DNA from: DATBFG01 sp036558645
GTDB taxonomy: Bacteria > Acidobacteriota > Terriglobia > Terriglobales > Acidobacteriaceae
Length of the DNA: 64,000 nucleotides
Direction of reading: 5' to 3'
NCBI GenBank assembly: GCA_036558645.1
Contig: DATBFG010000030.1
Span: 17,798-81,797, forward strand
Part shown: one piece after another, positions 44,466 to 53,254 of the stretch
Position numbering within the stretch: the stretch's first letter is position 1
Layout: each line of letters begins with the position of its first letter
Position numbers and translations under genes: made by a program
Notes under the pieces: model-generated
The model's database searches: none
What the model was told of the DNA's origin: nothing
What the model saw: the letters and a program-made list of their open reading frames with translations, nothing else

Positions 44466-44996
44466 TCATAAGAGCCGATCGCCTCGATAGATCAGCCGGC
44501 CATCTATGACGCGCGCTTCATCCAGCATTTTGTGAGTTTGCACAGGGCCCGTGGCATTGATGTGCCAAACCTCATGGCCATGGGCCACCAGCCAGTCGGA
44601 AACAAGCATGCGATGGCATTGAAAGTACATTCGCTCAGCGCACATGTAGGCAGTGCGGCCGTTCTCAGCGAGTTGAAGCAGCTTGTGGATACCTTCCTCG
44701 AACTCGGTAGTCAGCATGTGGTCCGCGTAATTGCGAAACGAATCATTGCGAAGAGCAATGTTCGGCGAGTCGTCCCGAATCTTCTTTCGCCTTCCGCCTA
44801 GTTCTTTAATCCATACATATCGGATATCGGCCTTAGGCAGGGCCGCTTCCAGCGACTCACGATTGAAGTGAGGCAAACGCCGCGACATTGGGAGAGATCG
44901 TATGTCGACCAGAGCCCTTATCTTGTGCGCTTTTAACGGATCAAGGAATTCCTCCAGGGTCCGCGTGGAATGGCCGATTGTGTAGAGAGAAGCCAA
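44466..44996 (-). CDS. DUF488 family protein
   Basis: A 176-residue DUF488 protein. The opening SLYTIGHSTRTLEEFLDPL, then LVDIRSLPMSRRLPHFN, and CAERMYFQCHRMLVSDWL are hallmarks of the family. Its activity is unknown; the conserved Cys, His and Arg residues suggest a nucleic-acid or nucleotide role. The start appears to be TTG at 44996, since homology begins right there. It lies 15 bp after selA and is probably co-transcribed. Confidence 0.85.
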   Translation of the reverse strand: MASLYTIGHSTRTLEEFLDPLKAHKIRALVDIRSLPMSRRLPHFNRESLEAALPKADIRYVWIKELGGRRKKIRDDSPNIALRNDSFRNYADHMLTTEFEEGIHKLLQLAENGRTAYMCAERMYFQCHRMLVSDWLVAHGHEVWHINATGPVQTHKMLDEARVIDGRLIYRGDRLL

Positions 44997-45011
44997 CTTG
45001 AATTCCGGGAT

Positions 45012-46463
45012 CTAGCTCGAAGAGCGGCTTTGAAGAGTGTCAGTCCGTTTCCCGGATAAATATTGCAGCGCGGCCAGCACAACTCCGTCCTGTTCAGGAA
45101 ACACGGTGCGCAGATCGAGCAGCACCCGGCCTTCCTCCACGCGCGCAATCAGCGGCGGTTCAAAATTCCGCAATCTCTCGGTTATTTCATCAGCACTCAG
45201 ATTTTTTGCGGATATTGCGAGCAGCCGAGTCGGGAGAATCGCAGATGGCGCCGACCCGCCTCCTACAAGCGATCCGCCGTCGACGATTTCTAGCGTCAAT
45301 TCGGCGGGACCAAGCTGTGAAACTATAGCTTTGGTACGTCGCTCAATCTCATGTACCGAAAGTCGCATCATGCGCAACAGCGGAATCGAATCGTGGTCCT
45401 GCTTTACATATGCCAGCAGCGTAGCTTCCAGCGCTGCATAGGTCAGCTTGTCGACACGCAGTGCGCGGAACAGCGAATTGGTGCGCATACGTGCAACCAG
45501 ATCGCTGCGCCCACTGATTAACCCAGCCTGCGGACCACCCAACAACTTATCTCCGCTATAGCTGACCACATCCACGCCGATGCGAAGGCTATCAAGAACG
45601 CTGGGTTCACCACGGATTCCCATCGCACTCAGGTCAACCAGAGATCCACTGCCGAGGTCTTCCATCAGCGGAATGTTCCGGCTCCGCGACAACTTCACCA
45701 GCTCTTCGAGGGTTGGTTGCTCCGTGAACCCGGTGATCTCAAAATTTGAACGATGCACGCGGAGAAGCAGGCTCGTCTTCTCAGTGATTGCGCGCTCGTA
45801 GTCGGAAATCCGTGTGCGGTTCGTCGTTCCCACTTCCCGCAACATGGCATTGGATTTCGACATCACATCCGGGATGCGGAACGATCCCCCTATTTCAACC
45901 AGCTCTCCTCGGGAGACGATGACCTCGCCACCATTGGCCAGAGTATTCAACGCCAGCAAGACGGCTGCTGCGTTGTTGTTGACCACGATCGTGGACACGT
46001 CTCCTCTTGCGCCTCCCAGATCAAGCATCTTTCGAAAGAGCCGGTCCACGTGGACATCGCGCTTGCCTCGTTTGCCCTCCGCAATATCAAACTCCAGATT
46101 TGAATAGGCGATGGATGACTCACGAATGTGGTCAATAGCCGCAGGGCTCAGCGGAGCGCGCCCAAGGTTCGTGTGAAGTATTACGCCAGTGGCGTTGATG
46201 ACGGGACGTAGTGAATAGCCCAACGCCTGGCGGAGTTGGCGAACAATAGCGTCGACAATTCCCGAGAGCGCTAAGTCGACGCCGTTACCGTCGAGGCGAT
46301 CGAGGGAAATCTCTTCCCGCAACCGGGTGAGAACGCTGCGTGCCGCCTCCGTGACGGCTGCTTGTCCGTCACACGCAATTAAATTCGCCAGCCCAGGATC
46401 CCGAAGAAGTTCATCGACGGCTGGCAGCTTGCGATATAACTCGGACTTAGCCTCTGTATTCAC
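45012..46463 (-). CDS. selA: L-seryl-tRNA(Sec) selenium transferase
   Basis: A 483-residue PLP enzyme. The PLP lysine is K306 in DVVSYSGDKLLGGPQAG. RPVINATGVILHTNLGRAPL and LFRALRVDKLTYAALEATL are diagnostic. It converts Ser-tRNA(Sec) to Sec-tRNA(Sec) using selenophosphate. The start is GTG at 46463. GATAAT ends 7 nt before it, so the message may be leaderless. recG lies 82 bp upstream on the same strand. With selB the organism very likely uses selenocysteine. Confidence 0.95.
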   Translation of the reverse strand: MNTEAKSELYRKLPAVDELLRDPGLANLIACDGQAAVTEAARSVLTRLREEISLDRLDGNGVDLALSGIVDAIVRQLRQALGYSLRPVINATGVILHTNLGRAPLSPAAIDHIRESSIAYSNLEFDIAEGKRGKRDVHVDRLFRKMLDLGGARGDVSTIVVNNNAAAVLLALNTLANGGEVIVSRGELVEIGGSFRIPDVMSKSNAMLREVGTTNRTRISDYERAITEKTSLLLRVHRSNFEITGFTEQPTLEELVKLSRSRNIPLMEDLGSGSLVDLSAMGIRGEPSVLDSLRIGVDVVSYSGDKLLGGPQAGLISGRSDLVARMRTNSLFRALRVDKLTYAALEATLLAYVKQDHDSIPLLRMMRLSVHEIERRTKAIVSQLGPAELTLEIVDGGSLVGGGSAPSAILPTRLLAISAKNLSADEITERLRNFEPPLIARVEEGRVLLDLRTVFPEQDGVVLAALQYLSGKRTDTLQSRSSS

Positions 46464-46545
46464 GTTCAGGGATTATCCCACACCAGGGAGACGGGCCTCG
46501 CTCGATCTAATCAGCCTGGGCTGCCGCATTTCAGGCGACGATTCC

Positions 46546-48741
46546 TCAGCCGACCTCTGCCAACCCATAAGTCTTCTGCCACCGCTTGCGCATGTGGCGT
46601 ATGACCCGCTCAATATCAGCTTTCGAGATCTCCGAGTTCGGCCCGGCCAGCACGGCGGCGGCCTCGCGCTTGGCCGCCTCTAGCAGCTCACGATCACGAA
46701 TCAGGTTCGCAACTTCGAAGCTTGGCAAGCCCGCCTGCTTAGTGCCGAAGAATTCTCCCGGTCCACGCAGTTCCAGATCAAGCTCCGCAATCTGAAATCC
46801 ATCCGTGGTGCGCACCATGGCATCCAGACGACGCTCACCTTCCTCGGAAATTTTTCCTCCCGTCATTAGGATGCAGTAAGACTTCGCAGCCCCCCGTCCG
46901 ATCCGGCCTCGCAACTGGTGAAGCTGGGCTAGCCCGAATCGCTCGGCGTGCTCGACAACCATGACAGCGGCATTCGCGACATCCACACCCACCTCGATCA
47001 CTGTGGTCGACACCAGGATGTCCAGCTTGCCTGCCTGGAACATGCGCATGACTTGCTCTTTCAAATCGCTATCCAGCCGGCCGTGAAGCAACCCGACTCG
47101 CAGGTCCGAAAATACCTTGTTGCTGAGCTCCTTATACATCTTCAGCGCTGCCTTAATCTCACGCTCCTCATTTTCTTCGATCACTGGATAAACGACATAC
47201 GCCTGTCGGCCGGCCTCCACCTGCTTGCGCACAAAAGCCCAAACTTCATCTGCACGATCATCGGACACTCGCCGTGTCACAATCGGAGTGCGACCGGGCG
47301 GTTGCTCATCGAGCACACTGACATCGAGGTCGCCATACAGGGTCAACGCGAGCGTCCGCGGAATTGGCGTGGCCGTCATGACCAACACATCGGGTTCGCC
47401 GGCAACGCCTGTTCTTTGCATGCTCGGCCCATTCCCCTGGAGTCCTTCATCCCCTTTTTTCTGCATCAACTTGAACCGTTGCAGCACTCCGAACCGGTGT
47501 TGCTCATCCACGATCACCAACCCCAGCTTGGCGAATTCCACCTTCTGCTCGATGAGAGCATGGGTACCGATCACCAACTGAGCGTTGCCTTGCGCAATGT
47601 GACGTCGGACATCGCGCTTGCGATCGTCTTCGAGCGAACCGGTGAGCAACACCACACGATATCCAACCTGCTCAAGAATCTGCCGGGCGGAGAAGTAATG
47701 CTGTTGCGCCAGGATCTCGGTCGGCGCCATTAGCGCAGCCTGATATCCATTCTCGATCGCAATGATTGCCGCTTCGAACGCAACGATCGTTTTGCCAGAA
47801 CCAACGTCGCCCTGGAGCAACCGCCGCATAGGTGATGGCTTCTCCATGTCGGAGGCAATCTCTTTCAGCGCGCGTTTTTGCGCCGTCGTGGGATGGAAGG
47901 GCAGAATCTTCTTGATGGCCAGGCGCGCCCGGTCATCGAGTTGAAAAGCGATTCCCGTACGAGTTTTCTGATCTCTACGCCTCAGTTCCAGCCCAAGCTC
48001 CACCAGAAAAAGTTCTTCGAAAATCAGCCGTATGTGCGCCGGGGTTCGTGCCGATTGCAATGCCTGCAGGCTCTCTCCCGCATCCGGCCAGTGGACCTTC
48101 CACAACGCCTCTCGCGGAGCCATCAAGCTCATGCGCTTGCGAACGATCGCGGGGAGCGGATCGTCCTGCTCTGGCGGTAAATTCTCGAGCGCCCCATGGA
48201 TGACCCGCCGAAACCAGCGCGACGTCAGCCGCCCATTTCCGGCCGATTCGTAAATCGGAACGATGCGGCCAACTTCCAGCGAAGAGGCGAGTTTCGCCTC
48301 GGTAGCATCGGTCGAAGTGCCTTCGCCTCCCTCGTCCAGAACCTCGAACTCTGGCTGGACGATCTGCAATCCACCGCCGTACTCGTCTCCTTCTACCTTC
48401 CCATAAAGTGCCAACAGCTGACCCGCCTTAAATTTGTCTCGCAGGTAAGGAGCATTGAACCAGATGCACTTTAGACGAGCCCTGCCTTGCCCCGCGGTCA
48501 TCTGAAACAGAGGTCCCTTGCGCGTGCGGAACAAGCCGGAGTTGCGAACCTCAGCGATGACTGTAGCCATTTCCCCGGGACGCAGTTCTGCAATGCCCCG
48601 CGGGTTTAGCCGGTCTTCGTAGCGGAAAGGCAAATAGTGCACCAATTGGTCCACAGTCTCGAGTCCCTTGGCTGCCAGGATCTCCGCTAATTTGGGCCCA
48701 ATTCCTTTTACGTACTGAACGGGAGTGGTGGGTTCCAGCAT
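46546..48741 (-). CDS. recG: ATP-dependent DNA helicase, branch migration
   Basis: A 731-residue RecG. The N-terminal wedge/OB domain includes VQYVKGIGPKLAEILAAKGL (quoted to 20). Walker A is LLQGDVGSGKTIVAFEA, the DExH box is VIVDEQHRFGVLQR, and motif VI is HQLRGRIGRGAAKSYC. It remodels stalled replication forks and Holliday junctions. The ATG at 48741 starts MLEPTTPVQ; a TTG six codons upstream is also open. No clear ribosome site is seen for either. Confidence 0.95.
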   Translation of the reverse strand: MLEPTTPVQYVKGIGPKLAEILAAKGLETVDQLVHYLPFRYEDRLNPRGIAELRPGEMATVIAEVRNSGLFRTRKGPLFQMTAGQGRARLKCIWFNAPYLRDKFKAGQLLALYGKVEGDEYGGGLQIVQPEFEVLDEGGEGTSTDATEAKLASSLEVGRIVPIYESAGNGRLTSRWFRRVIHGALENLPPEQDDPLPAIVRKRMSLMAPREALWKVHWPDAGESLQALQSARTPAHIRLIFEELFLVELGLELRRRDQKTRTGIAFQLDDRARLAIKKILPFHPTTAQKRALKEIASDMEKPSPMRRLLQGDVGSGKTIVAFEAAIIAIENGYQAALMAPTEILAQQHYFSARQILEQVGYRVVLLTGSLEDDRKRDVRRHIAQGNAQLVIGTHALIEQKVEFAKLGLVIVDEQHRFGVLQRFKLMQKKGDEGLQGNGPSMQRTGVAGEPDVLVMTATPIPRTLALTLYGDLDVSVLDEQPPGRTPIVTRRVSDDRADEVWAFVRKQVEAGRQAYVVYPVIEENEEREIKAALKMYKELSNKVFSDLRVGLLHGRLDSDLKEQVMRMFQAGKLDILVSTTVIEVGVDVANAAVMVVEHAERFGLAQLHQLRGRIGRGAAKSYCILMTGGKISEEGERRLDAMVRTTDGFQIAELDLELRGPGEFFGTKQAGLPSFEVANLIRDRELLEAAKREAAAVLAGPNSEISKADIERVIRHMRKRWQKTYGLAEVG

Positions 48742-48862
48742 CTGAAGGGATGGTAACAAAGGACACTCTCTGCGTCGGGCCAGACCCGGGCTAGTGCGCC
48801 TTTGGGTGGGCGAAGTCCTGGTGGATCACCTGGACCTCCAACATCCTCATTCGGAGTCCCTG

Positions 48863-49090
48863 GTGTCTAAGACGGCAGTGACCAATTTCGTTCACGCCTT
48901 GATCGCTGTGTTGTGCGGTAACGCGCTTTATTTCTTAGTCATGCCCTACCTTCCAGAACCGGCTCAGCACGTCGCGCCTCGCATCGACTTGGGATTGGCC
49001 GTGGATTTCTGGGTCTGCCTGGTAGTCCTCGGGGTCGTGAAGCTCCTCGCCGGAAGACGGAAAGCACACTCCAAGCCGAACGAATCCTAG
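48863..49090 (+). CDS. Small two-helix membrane protein
   Basis: A protein of 75 residues if started at the GTG at 48863, which has GGAG 7 nt upstream. It holds two membrane helices (about residues 9-28 and 47-64) joined by a proline-rich loop (MPYLPEPAQHVAPR), with a basic C-terminus (GRRKAHSKP). The frame is open upstream to 48794, but the added part is polar. I do not recognise a family. It stands between divergent recG and the diguanylate cyclase gene. Confidence 0.55.
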   Translation: MSKTAVTNFVHALIAVLCGNALYFLVMPYLPEPAQHVAPRIDLGLAVDFWVCLVVLGVVKLLAGRRKAHSKPNES

Positions 49091-49157
49091 CCGCGGTACG
49101 TCCCCAAGTACTACCCCACGTTACTTTCGGTACCTCAGTAACTTGAAACCCCCGATT

Positions 49158-49163
49158 TAGAAT
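49158..49163 (+). promoter_or_regulatory. TAGAAT box 7 nt before the diguanylate cyclase start
   Basis: TAGAAT ends 7 nt before the ATG, the same spacing as in the CDF gene. It predicts a leaderless mRNA. A -35 at 17 bp is not evident. Confidence 0.4.
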
Positions 49164-49170
49164 TCATCGA

Positions 49171-50667
49171 ATGCAGAAAATCGCAATCCTCTATGACGCC
49201 AGCCAGGCTGTCTTGTCGACTCTCGATCTCGACGAGGTGCTGCAGCAAATCCTGATGATTGCGCGGGATTATTTTCACCTCCAGAACGTCGCTATCCTGT
49301 TGTTGGACAGGGATACTGACGAGCTTTATCCACGAAGCCAAATCGGCTGGGATCAAGGACACGAAACCGTCCGCCTCTCCCGTGGTGCGGGAATTACCGG
49401 GGCTGCCGCGCGCCTCAAGCTTCCGCTTTACGTTCCGGATGTGAGCAAAGATCCTCGATACATATGTTCGGCCACTCGAACTCGATCGGAACTGGCTGTG
49501 CCTCTCATGGTTCGCGATGAAGTGGTCGGTGTGCTCGACTGCCAGAGCGAGAACCTGAATCACTTCGATTCTGAGACCATCGATTTGCTGACCCTCTTTT
49601 CGACGCAGGCGTCGATGGCCCTGCAGAACGCGCGGCTTCATTCCCTCGAGCGTCGCCGCGCTTCCCAACTGCAGGCGATCAATGCCATTGCCCAGCAAAC
49701 AACCGCCGAACTCGACATCAAAGAACTGCTGGCAAAGGTTTGCGTGTTGATCCAGGAAGCATTCCATTTTTCGCATGTTTCCGTCCTACTGAAGGAAGAA
49801 GACGCGCTGGTGCTGCGCGCGCATCACGGAGAACTTACTCCACGCTTCCTTGAGAACGGACGCCTTCCTGCCAGCTCCGGATTGTGGGGAAAGGCTCTTG
49901 CGGATGGCAAAACCTTGATCGATAACAACGTCAATGGCGAATCAGACTCTTTGGGATTGTTCACTGAGACCAAGTCCCGTATGTGCATTCCCCTCGTCTC
50001 ATTCGGACAAACACTGGGAGTATTGGTTCTGGACAGCAAGACGGCCGGCGCCCTTCACGCAGGCGATACTGGGCCGCTCGAATCGGTGGCCGACATTTGC
50101 GCTACGGCAATCCAAAACGCTCATTACGTCGATCGGGTAAAGCAACTGGCTTATATTGATGGGTTGACTGGCATATTCAATCGCCGGTATTTCGAGCTGC
50201 GCTTTACTGAGGAACTCGAACGCGTCGGTCGCTTCGGTGGGAGCATGGCCGTAATTATGCTCGACATCGACCACTTCAAACATCTCAACGACGAGTTCGG
50301 GCACCTTTTGGGAGACGAAGTGCTACGCCAGGTCTCCTCAATTCTTCACCAGCAATTGCGCAAGATTGACGTCGTCTGCCGCTATGGCGGAGAAGAATTT
50401 GCCATTCTGCTTTCGCAGACGACACAAGCGGACGCGTTGGGAGTTGCTGACAAGCTGCGCCGGCTCATCGAAAGCTGGCAGTTCCCTGGCGTACCCCGCC
50501 CGGTGACGATAAGCGCCGGTACTGCTTCTTTCCCTGAGAATGGAGCTACGCGGGATCAACTCATGAAGGCTGCAGACGCAGGAATGTACGCCGCTAAGCA
50601 GGCAGGTAGAAACAAAGTATTTGCTGCTCCCGCAAGCCTGTCACAGGCTGCGGCAACAATGATTTAG
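49171..50667 (+). CDS. GAF-GAF-GGDEF diguanylate cyclase
   Basis: A 498-residue soluble protein. Two GAF sensor domains cover about residues 15-155 and 170-320; the ligand is not predictable. The GGDEF domain (about 330-490) has DGLTGIFNRRYFE, DIDHFKHLNDEFGHLLGD and the active-site loop GGEEF at about 406-410. The inhibitory I-site RKID lies five residues before it, so product feedback by c-di-GMP is expected. It makes c-di-GMP from two GTP. The mRNA may be leaderless. It is convergent with the PDZ gene, 14 bp apart. Confidence 0.92.
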   Translation: MQKIAILYDASQAVLSTLDLDEVLQQILMIARDYFHLQNVAILLLDRDTDELYPRSQIGWDQGHETVRLSRGAGITGAAARLKLPLYVPDVSKDPRYICSATRTRSELAVPLMVRDEVVGVLDCQSENLNHFDSETIDLLTLFSTQASMALQNARLHSLERRRASQLQAINAIAQQTTAELDIKELLAKVCVLIQEAFHFSHVSVLLKEEDALVLRAHHGELTPRFLENGRLPASSGLWGKALADGKTLIDNNVNGESDSLGLFTETKSRMCIPLVSFGQTLGVLVLDSKTAGALHAGDTGPLESVADICATAIQNAHYVDRVKQLAYIDGLTGIFNRRYFELRFTEELERVGRFGGSMAVIMLDIDHFKHLNDEFGHLLGDEVLRQVSSILHQQLRKIDVVCRYGGEEFAILLSQTTQADALGVADKLRRLIESWQFPGVPRPVTISAGTASFPENGATRDQLMKAADAGMYAAKQAGRNKVFAAPASLSQAAATMI

Positions 50668-50681
50668 CCAACTTACCGTCT

Positions 50682-51806
50682 TCAGATCTCGGTCCACTCG
50701 CCGCGCAGTTCGTGCCGCACTTTGTTCTGGATCTCGCGCTGTTGTTTCCGCAGGTCTCGCTTCATCCGAATCGTTTCTTCCTGCATTCGCCGTTCCTCTT
50801 CGCACAATTCCTTCTGGACGCGCTCGATCTCGCGGCTTGCTAAATCCATCTGCGGCTGGAGATGGGCAATCTCGGCATCGGCAGTGTCTGCAGCTATCTC
50901 CAGAACCGCGTCCTGATCTATCTCAGGATCGTCCAGGCTCTCCTCAATAGCGCCCGATTGCTTCCGTTCGGGCAGAGTGAGGGTCAGCGTTTGCTCCTTC
51001 TTATCCCTGAGGATGGTTACACTTGCCGTGTTGTCGGATCGCGAGCGCAACGCGTGGCTGAAGTCACCGCTGTCGTTTACAGACTCTCCATTGACCTTCA
51101 CGATAACGTCGCCGGCGCGGAAACCCGCCTTTTCGGCACGGCTCCCTTTCTCTACTGAACGGACCAGGACGCCCTGTCCATTCTTCACGCCGAAGAAATC
51201 ACCAAGCTGCGAGGTAAGGTTCTCAACCATCAGTCCGCTACGCATCGAGGAGTGCACGACCACAACCGAGACGGGCAGATCCATATCGACATTTGGCATA
51301 ATCGGCATGGCTGGCACCGCCGGCATCGCGAAATGAAAGTCCTTATCTGATTTCGAGTACGAGTAGGCGAACGCTTTTTTGCGGTCGGCAAGCTGAACCT
51401 TCAAGGTAATCGGTTGGCCAGCGCGGCTTATACCCAAGGTGACCTGGCGTCCAGGCGGCACCTCCCGAATCATGCGCCGCAACTGCTCCACGCTTTCGAC
51501 TGCGGTGCCGTTCAGAGTGAGGATGACGTCGCGCTCCTTGATGCCCGCTTTGCCTGCAGGAGCATCCTGGTCCACCATGGTCACTTCTACGCCATGCTCA
51601 TCCTTGAGCTTTAAGTCGCCGAGCCGCTCGGAGGTCACGTCGCGCGTGTCCACGCCCAGGTACGATGAGCCACCGCCGAAATCCTCATCGCTGGAATAGC
51701 CCCAAACCTGCTCATTCGGTTCATAGCTGAAGCACTCGACCGCATAGCTCGCAACTGCGACCAGCGGCAGGATGACTAACAAAGCCAGCCCAATGGATTT
51801 CCGCAT
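50682..51806 (-). CDS. Double-PDZ exported protein with C-terminal coiled coil
   Basis: A 374-residue protein with an N-terminal signal or anchor helix (about 5-22). PDZ 1 spans about residues 48-140 (KAGIKERDVILTLNGTAVES). PDZ 2 spans about 185-280 (KAGFRAGDVIVKVNGESVND). The last 70 residues are a charged coiled coil (REIERVQKELCEEERRMQEE). No protease domain is present, so it is a regulator or chaperone-like partner and not DegP/HtrA. GGGAGGTAACG is the ribosome site. It lies 26 bp after the DUF4097 gene and ends the sigma-factor module. Confidence 0.85.
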   Translation of the reverse strand: MRKSIGLALLVILPLVAVASYAVECFSYEPNEQVWGYSSDEDFGGGSSYLGVDTRDVTSERLGDLKLKDEHGVEVTMVDQDAPAGKAGIKERDVILTLNGTAVESVEQLRRMIREVPPGRQVTLGISRAGQPITLKVQLADRKKAFAYSYSKSDKDFHFAMPAVPAMPIMPNVDMDLPVSVVVVHSSMRSGLMVENLTSQLGDFFGVKNGQGVLVRSVEKGSRAEKAGFRAGDVIVKVNGESVNDSGDFSHALRSRSDNTASVTILRDKKEQTLTLTLPERKQSGAIEESLDDPEIDQDAVLEIAADTADAEIAHLQPQMDLASREIERVQKELCEEERRMQEETIRMKRDLRKQQREIQNKVRHELRGEWTEI

Positions 51807-51832
51807 GTTCGTTACCTCCCTGCTCAGGAATG

Positions 51833-53014
51833 CTAGTTGCTACGGCGAATGACGATGTCTCCAGTCGTGGTTCGCACCTTCAACACCGGTCCTCCTCCGT
51901 TCACATTGCCTTCAGCCGTGATCGTTCGCGGACCGTAGGATTCTCCCTCGCTGATCACGCGAATCTCGGAAAAATCGCTGCGGATGCTATGGCCGTTCGC
52001 CATCTCAATGGCGGCTCGCACCGTCATGTTCAATTGCGATGACAGATAGATCACGATGTCGCCGGCAGAAGTCTCGAGTTGGGAATCCCCACGCTCGCCT
52101 GATGCGATGAACTTAGCGATGATTCCACCCGCACCTGTTTCCGCGCGGGCCGAGGGTACGCCGTTCAGTTCGATGCTTCCTCCACCAGTCTCAGCCCTAA
52201 CGGGTCCCTTGGCTGAGGCCAACCGGATGCTGCCGCCGCCCGTCTCAAACTCTGCCGGCCCCGCAATGTCGCCAGCGTCGATGCTGCCGCCACCGGTTGT
52301 GGCTCTCAGGTGACCGTTGCATCGCTCTACCTGAATATTTCCGCCGCCGGTTTCAAGGATGGCTCCTTGAAGACCTGAGACCACCATGACACTGCCGCCG
52401 CCACTCTCGGCACTGATCTTTCCTTTTGCGGACGCTACCTTGATGCTGCCGCCACCGGTTCGCAGGTTGACATCACCGCCCGCAGAGCCCACATCAATGC
52501 TGCCGCCTCCGGTTTCCGCCGTGATCACCCCGCCGATGTCTTCGAGCTTGATGCTGCCACCGCCGCTCTGCGCTTCCATGCGGCCAGAGATCGTAGCTCC
52601 GGTGACGCTGCCGCCCTCAGTCTCAACCTTCACCAGATCCATTGCGCTCGGAACATTCACTACAAAGTCGCCCGAGAACTTACGCGGACGTTCTCCTTGC
52701 CACTCGCCCACGATCCATGCCGTATCGCCACGCACATAGGCACTGATCTTGTAATTGTCAAACTGACGGCGCGCCTTGTCCTCGGAAGAGACATAGGCTT
52801 TGCTGTGAACCACATAGTTGATGCCTTGCTGGGAGCCTCCCACAACGCGTACGGAGCCAATATCCACTTTGATATGGAGATTCTTGGCGGCGGAGAGAGT
52901 CCCATTCACCTCTTGCGCCCAGTTTCCGCCATCCCCATACACGCGAGACTGCTGCGCCAATGCAAGTGGAATGGCCAGCAACAGCATCGCGATCGAACTT
53001 GAGAATTTTTTCAA
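51833..53014 (-). CDS. DUF4097 beta-repeat exported protein
   Basis: A 393-residue protein with a signal peptide (about residues 1-20, ending ALAQ). Residues about 135-290 are a right-handed beta-helix-like array of about nine units with the motif ETGGGSI or AESGGGSV every 15-18 residues. This is the DUF4097/LiaX-YvlB style adhesin-like domain. Related proteins take part in envelope stress responses in Firmicutes. The start is TTG at 53014 with GGAAGG at 6-7 nt. It is separated from the anti-sigma gene by 240 bp, in which I found no gene. Confidence 0.85.
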   Translation of the reverse strand: MKKFSSSIAMLLLAIPLALAQQSRVYGDGGNWAQEVNGTLSAAKNLHIKVDIGSVRVVGGSQQGINYVVHSKAYVSSEDKARRQFDNYKISAYVRGDTAWIVGEWQGERPRKFSGDFVVNVPSAMDLVKVETEGGSVTGATISGRMEAQSGGGSIKLEDIGGVITAETGGGSIDVGSAGGDVNLRTGGGSIKVASAKGKISAESGGGSVMVVSGLQGAILETGGGNIQVERCNGHLRATTGGGSIDAGDIAGPAEFETGGGSIRLASAKGPVRAETGGGSIELNGVPSARAETGAGGIIAKFIASGERGDSQLETSAGDIVIYLSSQLNMTVRAAIEMANGHSIRSDFSEIRVISEGESYGPRTITAEGNVNGGGPVLKVRTTTGDIVIRRSN

Positions 53015-53254
53015 CGTTACCTTCCTTAAAATGATCTACCTAGCAGACGGTCTGTCTTGTGTTCTGTGATCAACTCACGACACAACTCGTCACAGAAATA
53101 CGAACTTGTCGATACAACACACGGTTTGCGCCTGGAATCGTCGTGCCGACAATTGACGAATGTTGCCATCGCGAGTGCTGTCGAACAGCACATCAGCCCA
53201 CTAGCGATAGGGCGTCTGCCCAAAGGGGAGTCGCTATGGGGGCTCAAACTCGCA

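Noticed and set aside
45012..48862. A tRNA-Sec (selC) gene beside selA
   Set aside because: The gaps around selA are 15 and 82 bp and hold no T-loop or acceptor-CCA pattern.
51833..53014. The GGGSI-rich region as a DNA-level repeat element
   Set aside because: The repeat is at protein level in a DUF4097 beta array with varied codons and an intact reading frame.
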